NCBI GenBank assembly: GCA_025353435.1
Contig: JANXQR010000756.1
Coordinates: 1 to 5,930, forward strand
Source of the DNA: Acidobacteriota bacterium
GTDB lineage: Bacteria > Acidobacteriota > Terriglobia > Terriglobales > Acidobacteriaceae
Direction of reading: 5' to 3'
Length of the DNA stretch: 5,930 nucleotides
Positions 1 through 5,347 of this stretch are shown here, piece after piece. Position numbers and translations under genes: made by a program. Numbering within the stretch: position 1 is the stretch's first letter; every line of letters begins with the position of its first letter. A model generated the notes under the pieces. It worked only from the letters and a program-made list of their open reading frames with translations. It searched no databases and had not been told where the DNA came from.

Positions 1-473
1 ACCAGTAACTGCACCTTGGAATTCGCAGGCAGCAGATAAAAACGCTGCGTCGATCGCCCTGGGCTCACATGCAGAAATACGTCATCGCGCACCACAGCGG
101 TAGCCACCACCGGATCGCTTTTATGCTGCTGCGCAAGCTGAGAGAAGCCGTTGTAGGTGTCGCCGTCGATCACGGCGTGCTCCTCGATCCAGCCGATTTC
201 GTTCTTCTGAGTCTTTACCTTTAAGAATCGGCGCCCATGCTCCAGAACTTCCAGAGACTGGCCGTTCGTCACCTCGGCCACGCGATTCGATACCGCCGCT
301 ACACGATCGTGCAGATACATCTGCCGCACCGCCACGTAGACCGTGTCGTGGTGTTCAACGCGAAAGCGATTGCAGCCCGACAATAGCCCCGCGAGCAGCA
401 CAAGGCCCGCAAGTACTGTGATCCTCGAACGGCTTCGAATGGGAGCGTGATCTATTGAAAATAATGTTGGCAC
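1..473 (-). CDS. SH3-domain lipoprotein, 3' end beyond the window
   Basis: Partial gene read leftwards from a GTG at 473; the first 157 codons are present without a stop. The N-terminus has basic residues (R13, R15, R17), a hydrophobic stretch at about 18-31, and the lipobox L-S-G-C with the acylated cysteine at residue 34, so a lipid-anchored envelope protein is predicted. Residues about 44-103 resemble a bacterial SH3 domain: an alternating beta pattern ending in the typical G94-W95-I96 followed by a short acidic turn. A second related segment seems to begin near residue 125 and is cut by the window edge. Such domains usually bind peptidoglycan or other envelope ligands; the ligand here is unknown. 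The start is uncertain: GTG 473 has a weak GAGAAAA upstream, while TTG 485, GTG 494 and GTG 539 are in frame. It lies 79 bp downstream of the ATP-grasp-like gene on the same strand, so co-transcription is possible. Confidence 0.78.
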   Translation of the reverse strand, partial: MPTLFSIDHAPIRSRSRITVLAGLVLLAGLLSGCNRFRVEHHDTVYVAVRQMYLHDRVAAVSNRVAEVTNGQSLEVLEHGRRFLKVKTQKNEIGWIEEHAVIDGDTYNGFSQLAQQHKSDPVVATAVVRDDVFLHVSPGRSTQRFYLLPANSKVQLL

Positions 474-552
474 AGCTTTTCTCAAGGATAGCACTGCTTT
501 CAATCCGTGCGCCGCATCGGGAACCCGGACCCTCACTAATTAAATTCATCGC

Positions 553-1821
553 TCACGGCTGGATAAACGCCGCTGAAGCTCCCACCCACTCCTGATTGCG
601 ATTGTGATCCACACCCATCATCTTTCCGCGACCCAGCCGGACCAGCGGCAAAACGGGGGTCAGAATGCCGTCGTCCGGCCAAAGATAAAGGATGCGAATC
701 TCGGCCTGCGTCATCCCGCATGGGGTGTCGACATTCGGCACAAAATTCATCCTTTGTTGCAAAAGGTAATCCCTCCGTTGCTCGACCGGAGTCGATTCAA
801 GTTCCCCATGCGCCGGGTCAAACTGGATTCCCTTCCCCGCAAACGAAAACAGCGGCTTCAAAAGCAGGTTCGAGTAGGTCGTCCCCGGCCCTGCCGCGTC
901 CCCAACCTCAACTCCCAATGACCGCAACCGTGCCCGCCCGTTGCCCTCAAGGAACTCATCAAGAAACACCGCCGGAGGAACCACAGAATCCGGCCCCGCT
1001 TTCCGCGTCAACCAAGGAATCGAAAACTTGCTGATCTGGAAATACCAGTTCGGATGCCCCGCCCATTCCACATTCCACGGTCGCGTCAAATCAAATGGCA
1101 GCCGAATCTTCCGCGCAATCAATTCATCGACAATCGCTCGATTGTAAATTCGATCGATCGGAACCAGCTTGCCCATCGCGTTCCGATAGTGCAGCCGGTC
1201 CCCTACCGCTTCCAACATGGTGATGTCCACCACCGCAATGCCCAGCTTCCGCCCCGTTACTTCGAAATCCGGCCGCGTCTTCTGATGCAGTGGATCCACT
1301 TCAGTCAGCACCACGTTATCCGGATCGCACTTCCCTAACACCGTCTTCGTCAACAACTTCCAATAGGAGGCCTCATCCATCCCGCATAGGAATCGGCTCA
1401 GCGAGGGATCCAGCCCATAAGCCTCGCGATACGCGCAGCTCAACACTGCCTGGTACCCGTAAACCGATGGAAACGCCTGAATCTCCACCAGTCGCGGCAC
1501 CAGCGCTCCAGCGCCGTTCCGTACCAATGCAAAATCCGCCGTCAAAAAATTCGGATGCGCCGTTTCGCCTGCGACGCGATATTCCTTCGGAATTGCCTGC
1601 CGAGCGGCTTCCATGTACTTCGCGTCCGCAATCAGCCCCTTGGCAAGATCCGTGCCGGCCGCAGCCATCTCGTCCAATAGCTTTTTGTTCACAAAGATGG
1701 GCGTCTCGGCCAGCCGGAATTCCACCTTCATCCGGCATCGGTCATACACAAGGTCAAGAAACCGGTTGTATCGGTCAGGCGAAAACTCACGATTGAAGCG
1801 CGCGCGCAGTTCAGGGATCAA
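553..1821 (-). CDS. ATP-grasp-like protein of unknown substrate
   Basis: The 422-residue protein is full length. The C-terminal third looks like an ATP-grasp nucleotide-binding region: K322-P323 followed by the glycine-rich S-F-A-G-K-G (326-331), a hinge-like L-L-Q-Q segment at 353-356, E374-I-R376 on a beta strand, and an R-x-G-x-G-K-M segment at 395-401. The middle carries a distinctive R-I-Y-N-R-A-I-x-D-E-L block (224-234) and a V-E-I-Q block (112-115), which I associate with a poorly characterised conserved family. ATP-grasp enzymes ligate a carboxylate to an amine or thiol through an acyl phosphate; nothing here identifies the substrate, and no signal peptide or membrane segment is seen, so it is probably cytoplasmic. 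The start is TTG, chosen because GGAGG lies 8 bases upstream; the nearby ATG at 1826 reaches a stop after two codons. The enzyme class is an inference from motif resemblance; the gene itself is secure. Confidence 0.88.
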   Translation of the reverse strand: MIPELRARFNREFSPDRYNRFLDLVYDRCRMKVEFRLAETPIFVNKKLLDEMAAAGTDLAKGLIADAKYMEAARQAIPKEYRVAGETAHPNFLTADFALVRNGAGALVPRLVEIQAFPSVYGYQAVLSCAYREAYGLDPSLSRFLCGMDEASYWKLLTKTVLGKCDPDNVVLTEVDPLHQKTRPDFEVTGRKLGIAVVDITMLEAVGDRLHYRNAMGKLVPIDRIYNRAIVDELIARKIRLPFDLTRPWNVEWAGHPNWYFQISKFSIPWLTRKAGPDSVVPPAVFLDEFLEGNGRARLRSLGVEVGDAAGPGTTYSNLLLKPLFSFAGKGIQFDPAHGELESTPVEQRRDYLLQQRMNFVPNVDTPCGMTQAEIRILYLWPDDGILTPVLPLVRLGRGKMMGVDHNRNQEWVGASAAFIQP

Positions 1822-1829
1822 CGCATCGT

Positions 1830-1834
1830 CCTCC
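1830..1834 (-). promoter_or_regulatory. Ribosome binding site deciding a TTG start
   Basis: GGAGG on the minus strand lies 8 bases from the TTG at 1821 and only 3 bases from the ATG at 1826. The ATG opens a three-codon frame (ATG CGT TGA) that overlaps the TTG. The spacing therefore selects TTG as the start of the ATP-grasp-like gene. Confidence 0.7.
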
Positions 1835-2106
1835 GAGCATTCAGGAAGGCTAGAACCGGGAATCCGCCCTGACCGCTCTTATGAGTCCAACGATACCGCC
1901 TTTTGCCATATTAACCAGCCAGAAGTGCGGATTCTCATATCTCAATGTCTGCTCAGAAGCCTACTACTTGTGAAAATCTCCCCTATCTGGCGTGCCAAGT
2001 ATCACATCCGCCTGGTAACGCCCTAAAGATTTTTCGAAACGGTTACTTTCGTGGTAGTCAGACTAACGCTTATGGGTTAGGCTTTTTAGTACTATCTTTA
2101 CGGACC

Positions 2107-2112
2107 AAGGAG
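2107..2112 (+). promoter_or_regulatory. Ribosome binding site fixing the repeat-protein start
   Basis: AAGGAG lies 9 bases before the ATG at 2122. It decides between this ATG, which gives a clean signal peptide, and an in-frame ATG 177 bases upstream at 1945, which has no such site. Confidence 0.75.
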
Positions 2113-2121
2113 AACCACACT

Positions 2122-2502
2122 ATGAGCCATCTGTCGTTGCAATCTCGCATTCTTGCTATTACTTCGGTTTTCGCCCTGTTCTCTCAGATCGCTATTGCCG
2201 GCCCCATGGTTCCCGTTCCGCCGCCGCCTGGACCTACTTTCGCTGCCCGTGGCCCCATGGTTCCCGTTCCGCCGCCGCCTGGACCGACTTTCGCTGCCCG
2301 TGGTCCCATGGTTCCCGTTCCGCCGCCACCTGGACCTACCGTTGCTGCCCGTGGTCCCATGGTTCCCGTTCCGCCGCCGCCTGGACCTACCGTTGCTGCT
2401 CGCGGACCTATGGTTCCTGTGCCGCCGCCGCCTGGACCTACCGTCGCAGCTCGTGGCCCCATGGTCCCCGTACCGCCGCCACCTGGCCCAACAGTGGCAT
2501 AA
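2122..2502 (+). CDS. Exported proline-rich tandem-repeat protein, 126 aa
   Basis: I do not recognise this family. Residues 1-26 form a good signal peptide: a short polar N-region with R9, a hydrophobic core from about 10 to 23, and an A-I-A cleavage motif at 24-26. Cleavage there leaves exactly 100 residues made only of six tandem copies of GPMVPVPPPPGPT(F/V)AAR, the last ending after VA. The mature part holds 42 prolines, five arginines, no acidic residue, no lysine and no cysteine, so it should be basic, extended (polyproline-like) and unable to form a normal hydrophobic core. Units 1 and 2 have Phe at position 14; the others have Val. Every unit contains PPPP. The start is fixed by AAGGAG and by the signal peptide. 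Role unknown: an envelope or periplasmic spacer, a surface-binding polymer or a peptide precursor are all possible. A membrane protein gene follows 98 bp downstream on the same strand. Confidence 0.85.
   Translation: MSHLSLQSRILAITSVFALFSQIAIAGPMVPVPPPPGPTFAARGPMVPVPPPPGPTFAARGPMVPVPPPPGPTVAARGPMVPVPPPPGPTVAARGPMVPVPPPPGPTVAARGPMVPVPPPPGPTVA
2200..2499 (+). repeat. Six tandem 51-bp coding repeats
   Basis: Units lie at 2200-2250, 2251-2301, 2302-2352, 2353-2403, 2404-2454 and 2455-2499 (the last is 45 bp). They are contiguous and in frame. Units 1 and 2 differ at a single base; units 5 and 6 differ from the rest at many positions, nearly all third codon positions. Five of the six units carry a CCATGG palindrome near their start (unit 5 has CTATGG). 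Confidence 0.95.
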
Positions 2503-2529
2503 CAATCTGGGGCATTTAGCTGTTAGTCT

Positions 2530-2581
2530 TTAATTCGTTCAGTCGCTCGAACTAGGTGCAGGTCGCTCATTAATTCGTTCA
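2530..2581 (+). repeat. 12-bp direct repeat, 40-bp period
   Basis: TTAATTCGTTCA occurs at 2530-2541 and again at 2570-2581. A second short repeat, GTCGCTC, lies inside at 2542-2548 and 2562-2568. The block sits just before the ribosome binding site of the seven-helix protein gene, so it may be a regulatory site for that gene or simply a relic of slippage. No standard terminator is visible between the repeat-protein gene and this block. Confidence 0.6.
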
Positions 2582-2600
2582 CTGGACAGGAGACTGATCA

Positions 2601-3386
2601 GTGCCATCTCTGGATATATCCCTATGGTTCGCCGGTCTAGGCGTGGAGGCAGTAGCCGTCGCACTGCTGCTCCGTAGGCATATCTATCGAATTGTCCCGA
2701 TCTTCTGCCTTTACGTTCTCTGGACCATCGCAAGCGATGTGGCCATGATGGTTTTGAGCCATTACTATGACCCGCACGGCGCGAAATACACCCAGATCTA
2801 CATGGTCGAGCTTTCTCTCGACTTTCTCTTCCAGTTCTGTGTACTTGTCGAACTAGCCTGGGCGGTATTGCGCCCGATACGGGCTGCTTTGCCTCGCCGC
2901 ACGATCATCATCATTGCGGTCGTCTTACTGCTTGTCGGAGCAGCCACGTGGCCAATTGCCGGCAGGGTGACTCTTCACTATCCCGATCCGCAGTACTACA
3001 CATTGATGCGCCTTCAGAAAGCATTTTCGATGCTTCGCGTGTTGATCGTTTTCGTTCTCGCAGGCTTCAGCCAATTACTTGCCATTGGATGGCGCGATCG
3101 CGAACTGCAGATTGCCACCGGCCTCGGTTTCTACTCCCTTTGCACCTTGGGCGCTTCCATCCTTCATTCCCAGCATCAGACCGTGGCAATGTACCACATT
3201 GTGGACCAGATCGTGCCCGTCAGCTACTTTTGCTCCCTGCTCTACTGGGTTTTCAGCTTCGCCCAGCAGGAAGCCGCACGCCAGGAATTTTCGCCGCGCA
3301 TGGAGGGATTCCTGCTGGCAGTCTCAGGGGTCGCTCGCTCAGACCGCGAAAAACTGGATGAGTTGCGCCGCAAGTCAAAGAAGTAA
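2601..3386 (+). CDS. Predicted seven-helix integral membrane protein, 261 aa
   Basis: I do not recognise a named family. Hydrophobic segments lie at about residues 8-25, 30-53, 67-90, 101-120, 141-164, 169-189 and 201-221. Basic clusters follow helices 1 (RRHIYR), 3 (RPIRAALPRR), 5 (WRDRE) and 7, which by the positive-inside rule gives an outside N-terminus and a cytoplasmic tail of about 40 residues rich in charged residues. No kinase, transporter or enzyme motif is visible, so a sensor-like or scaffold role cannot be distinguished from a transport role. The start is GTG with GGAG 8 bases upstream. It follows the exported proline-rich gene by 98 bp on the same strand and may share its transcript. 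The CDS is secure from length, hydrophobic pattern and ribosome binding site; the function is unknown. Confidence 0.85.
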   Translation: MPSLDISLWFAGLGVEAVAVALLLRRHIYRIVPIFCLYVLWTIASDVAMMVLSHYYDPHGAKYTQIYMVELSLDFLFQFCVLVELAWAVLRPIRAALPRRTIIIIAVVLLLVGAATWPIAGRVTLHYPDPQYYTLMRLQKAFSMLRVLIVFVLAGFSQLLAIGWRDRELQIATGLGFYSLCTLGASILHSQHQTVAMYHIVDQIVPVSYFCSLLYWVFSFAQQEAARQEFSPRMEGFLLAVSGVARSDREKLDELRRKSKK

Positions 3387-3616
3387 AAGAATTTTTGCTC
3401 CCATGTGTACTCAATGAATGAGCACGTTACCTGCGGGGTTACCAAGGTGCACCACCCGTTTGGTAACCTCGGAACACAAATAACCCTCCCAGTCCCTTGC
3501 AGTTGTATGGCACAATGGGTTCTAAGTTCGGTGGTAGATTCAGTAGCAGATACGGACAGCTGGAACGAACCGGCTGCAAACAAGGTTACGAATAACGTCC
3601 TTGAGGGTCACTAACG
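3387..3616 (+). other. 230-bp spacer with two predicted hairpins
   Basis: No convincing gene is present. It holds a strong inverted repeat at 3434-3471 and a second possible hairpin, CAGCTGG (3557-3563) with CCGGCTG (3570-3576), around the loop AACGAA. Variants of GGTTACC recur at 3425, 3437, 3462 and 3584. A promoter for the next gene is expected here, but no good -35/-10 pair was found; TTGCAG near 3496 with a weak TTCTAA 17 bases on is the nearest. Confidence 0.5.
3434..3471. repeat. Inverted repeat with nested palindrome
   Basis: GGTTACCAA (3437-3445) pairs perfectly with TTGGTAACC (3460-3468) across a 14-base loop. The stem can extend outward through a G-T pair and two G-C pairs to 3434 and 3471. 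The loop side begins with the palindrome GGTGCACC (3446-3453). No T-run follows on either strand, so a normal terminator is unlikely; an operator, a structured leader or a palindromic repeat element are the alternatives. Confidence 0.75.
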
Positions 3617-4141
3617 ATGTCGTCGATATTGCCTTTGTTACAAATTCTTGCCTTTGCGGCCGTGGCGGTTTACTTCGGATACCGAAGAGCGAGCCTGCGG
3701 AAACGTAATAATCAGTCCTGGGATTCTCTCCTTTCTCGATTGCGCGTCGATTGGAGCGCACGGGAACTCAGCGATAACTTCCTCTGGAAGGAAGGCATCG
3801 ACGTAACTGCTGAGAATGCCTGGCAGCGGATGGAAGGCCCCAATGGCCTTTGGGTCATGTATCAAAACTCACGTGTGATGTTGGAAATGGCTGACTTCGC
3901 CGCCCGCAACAACCCCGACGTGGACAAATTGATTGTGGAAACTCTGCGTAGCGACGCCATGCAGATTCGCGTGTGCGTTCTCATGTGCCTCGCGCAATAC
4001 GGATTCAGCCAGGCCAGCGAGGGCGTCCGCATCAACGCATTCCGCGCCGCCGCCATGTACACAGGAATGGCCGCAAGAATGACCGCATTGCTGCAGAATT
4101 ACGAAGCCGGCATTCTTCCCGATTTCGTAGCAGCAATGTAA
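3617..4141 (+). CDS. Single-helix membrane-anchored protein, 174 aa
   Basis: I do not recognise the family. One hydrophobic helix at about residues 4-22 is followed at once by a basic stretch (RRASLRKR, 23-30), which predicts an outside N-terminus and a cytoplasmic domain of about 150 residues anchored to the inner membrane. The soluble part is mostly helical and contains W35, W46, W57, W69 and W79, a conserved-looking aromatic pattern, then helices around 80-98, 101-111, 114-128 and 138-162. No catalytic motif is evident. The start ATG has GAGG 10 bases upstream. It is the last gene of the plus-strand series and is followed by a strong terminator. Gene status is well supported by frame, anchor and terminator; the role is unknown. 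Confidence 0.83.
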   Translation: MSSILPLLQILAFAAVAVYFGYRRASLRKRNNQSWDSLLSRLRVDWSARELSDNFLWKEGIDVTAENAWQRMEGPNGLWVMYQNSRVMLEMADFAARNNPDVDKLIVETLRSDAMQIRVCVLMCLAQYGFSQASEGVRINAFRAAAMYTGMAARMTALLQNYEAGILPDFVAAM

Positions 4142-4170
4142 CGCACCACCTTTGGAATCTTGGTTCCTCA

Positions 4171-4202
4171 AGGAAAAGCCCGGCTAAGGCCGGGCTTTTC
4201 CT
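4171..4202. terminator. Bidirectional intrinsic terminator
   Basis: AGGAAAAGCCCGGC (4171-4184) is perfectly complementary to 4189-4202 across the loop TAAG. The GC-rich core is flanked by AAAA on the left and TTTT on the right, so both strands show a stem followed by a U-tract. It lies between the stops of two convergent genes, 30 bp after the plus-strand gene and 20 bp beyond the end of the minus-strand reductase. Confidence 0.92.
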
Positions 4203-4221
4203 TTCCCTGCATTAGCCGAGT

Positions 4222-5202
4222 TCAAGCGCCGTTCTCCGCCAGGAAAGCATTGATCTGGCCATACTCGTCTTGGCTCAACCTGAAGGACAGCGCCGGCACC
4301 AGACCCTCCACCTGCCGAGCACTTCTGCCGCCCACAATTGCCGCTGTCACCGCCGGTTTCCGAAGCGTCCAGGCCACCGCAACCACCCCCGGCTCTACGC
4401 CATGACCTCGGCCTATCTCTCGCAGCAGGTCCACCAGCCTCATGTTCCGGCTCAACCGCGGCTCATTGAACTCCACCGACCGCCGCCGCCAGTCGTCCGC
4501 AGGCAACACGGCAATCCGCTCCGCGGTCATCTTGCCTGTCAGCAGCCCCGAAACCATAGGCGAATAGTTGATGACTCCGATCCCGTTCTGCTGGGCAAAC
4601 GGCAGAATCTCCGCTTCAATCGCCCGCCGCAGCATCGAGTAGGGCGGCTGAAGACTCGTGATCGGCGCAATCTTCTGCGCCCGCTTCATCTGCTCAACGT
4701 TGAAGTTCGACACCCCAATCCAGCGGATCTTTCCCTCTTCCTTGAACTTCGCCAACGCCTCCCAGCCCTCCTCGATTTCCGTTTCGGGATTGGGCCAGTG
4801 AACCTGGTAGAGGTCGATCTGCTCCAACCCCAGCCGCCGCAGGCTCCCCTCTAATTCTTCGCGCAGCGAAGCGGCCTTCATCGATCGATAAATCGACCGA
4901 TGCTCATGCCAGCGCATGGAGCACTTGGTAAACACCAGCGGCCGTGCGCCCGACCATCCCTTCAGCGCCTTGGCCACCACTTCTTCTGAGTGGCCGAGCC
5001 CATAAATCGCAGCCGTGTCAATCCAGTTCACGCCAAGCTCCAGCGCCCTCTGGATTGCGCCAACCGATTCGTCATCATCCTGCGGTCCCCAGGCGAACTC
5101 CCAGTTCCCGCCGCCAATCGCCCACGCCCCAAAGCCAATGGACGTCAATTGCAAATCAGAGTTTCCAAGTGTTTTGAGTGCAGTCGAAATCGTAGTCGCC
5201 AT
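4222..5202 (-). CDS. Aldo/keto reductase, 326 aa
   Basis: A soluble NADPH-dependent oxidoreductase of the TIM-barrel aldo/keto reductase superfamily, full length for the family. It carries an N-terminal G-F-G-A-W strand (23-27), catalytic D62 and Y67 in the I-D-T-A-x-I-Y-G block, catalytic K93 in V-F-T-K-C, and catalytic H135 in Y-Q-V-H-W. G163-V-S-N-F contributes to cofactor and substrate binding, and the C-terminal A-I-V-G-G-R-S-x-x-Q block (288-297) matches the usual NADP phosphate-binding region. The complete Asp-Tyr-Lys-His tetrad argues for activity on carbonyl groups; the substrate cannot be named from sequence. I chose ATG 5202, preceded by GGTGGTG, over a longer GTG start at 5289, which would add 29 non-family residues running into the antitoxin promoter region. 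The gene stands alone: convergent with the gene at 3617-4141, divergent from the toxin-antitoxin pair. Confidence 0.95.
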   Translation of the reverse strand: MATTISTALKTLGNSDLQLTSIGFGAWAIGGGNWEFAWGPQDDDESVGAIQRALELGVNWIDTAAIYGLGHSEEVVAKALKGWSGARPLVFTKCSMRWHEHRSIYRSMKAASLREELEGSLRRLGLEQIDLYQVHWPNPETEIEEGWEALAKFKEEGKIRWIGVSNFNVEQMKRAQKIAPITSLQPPYSMLRRAIEAEILPFAQQNGIGVINYSPMVSGLLTGKMTAERIAVLPADDWRRRSVEFNEPRLSRNMRLVDLLREIGRGHGVEPGVVAVAWTLRKPAVTAAIVGGRSARQVEGLVPALSFRLSQDEYGQINAFLAENGA

Positions 5203-5294
5203 ATCACCACCATAGATGCGGGAGCGGGGCCGAAGGAAGCAATGAACTGCGTGATGCGGACGCGGACATACATACATCAAACTGTCCACGATGA

Positions 5295-5303
5295 TGCTAA
5301 AAT
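5295..5303 (+). promoter_or_regulatory. Extended -10 promoter of the toxin-antitoxin operon
   Basis: TGCTAAAAT fits an extended -10 element (TGn plus TAAAAT). No good -35 is visible 16-18 bases upstream, which is tolerated by extended -10 promoters. Transcription would start near 5310, just before the inverted repeat at 5313-5337. Confidence 0.5.
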
Positions 5304-5312
5304 AGCGAATAA

Positions 5313-5337
5313 CGCATCAAATCATCTGAATGATGCG
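5313..5337. promoter_or_regulatory. Inverted-repeat operator of the antitoxin gene
   Basis: CGCATCA (5313-5319) and TGATGCG (5331-5337) are perfect inverted copies separated by 11 bases. The site lies between the -10 element and the ATG, and its last base is the first G of GGAGG (5337-5341), the ribosome binding site. Ribbon-helix-helix antitoxins commonly repress their own operon from such sites, so this is the likely autoregulatory operator; it could also form a weak hairpin in the mRNA. Confidence 0.65.
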
Positions 5338-5347
5338 GAGGTAAAGA

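Larger units (their letters stand above)
1822..2121. other. Divergent intergenic region, promoters for both sides
   Basis: About 300 bases separate the ATP-grasp-like gene (leftward) from the proline-rich repeat gene (rightward), so it should hold a promoter for each. I see no strong sigma-70 pair. The best rightward -10 candidates are TACTAT at 2090-2095 or the overlapping TATCTT at 2093-2098, neither with a convincing -35 box. A short inverted repeat, CTAAC (2063-2067) and GTTAG (2076-2080), is followed by five T at 2083-2087 and could be a weak attenuator. GTAAC at 2015-2019 and GTTAC at 2042-2046 form another spaced inverted pair. No gene is supported here. Confidence 0.5.

Noticed and set aside
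1290..1796. 168-codon plus-strand frame opposite the ATP-grasp-like gene
   Set aside because: Composition is Pro/Arg/Ser-rich as expected for an antisense shadow of a GC-rich gene; the opposite strand holds the coherent protein with a good ribosome site.
1945..2121. 59-residue N-terminal extension of the repeat protein from an upstream in-frame ATG
   Set aside because: No ribosome site before it, and it would bury the clear signal peptide that starts at 2122 behind AAGGAG.
2184..2462. Antisense frame with Gly-rich collagen-like repeats across the tandem array
   Set aside because: It is the mirror of the proline-rich array (Pro codons read as Gly). It begins inside the repeat with no ribosome site or signal peptide, whereas the plus strand has both.
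2200..2499. CRISPR-like array
   Set aside because: The units are directly contiguous with no spacers and form one reading frame with a signal peptide.
3405..3614. 69-codon open frame in the spacer before the anchored protein
   Set aside because: No ribosome binding site, no recognisable domain, and it is interrupted by palindromic sequence that better fits a non-coding leader.
4270..4854. 194-codon plus-strand frame opposite the aldo/keto reductase
   Set aside because: Shadow frame: the minus strand carries the full catalytic tetrad of a known family.
5266..5277. Three tandem CATA-type tetranucleotides
   Set aside because: Too short to be more than chance; no link to the nearby regulatory sites.
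5203..5289. 29-residue N-terminal extension of the aldo/keto reductase from a GTG
   Set aside because: The extra residues do not resemble the family, which begins at the ATG at 5202, and the extension covers the divergent regulatory region.
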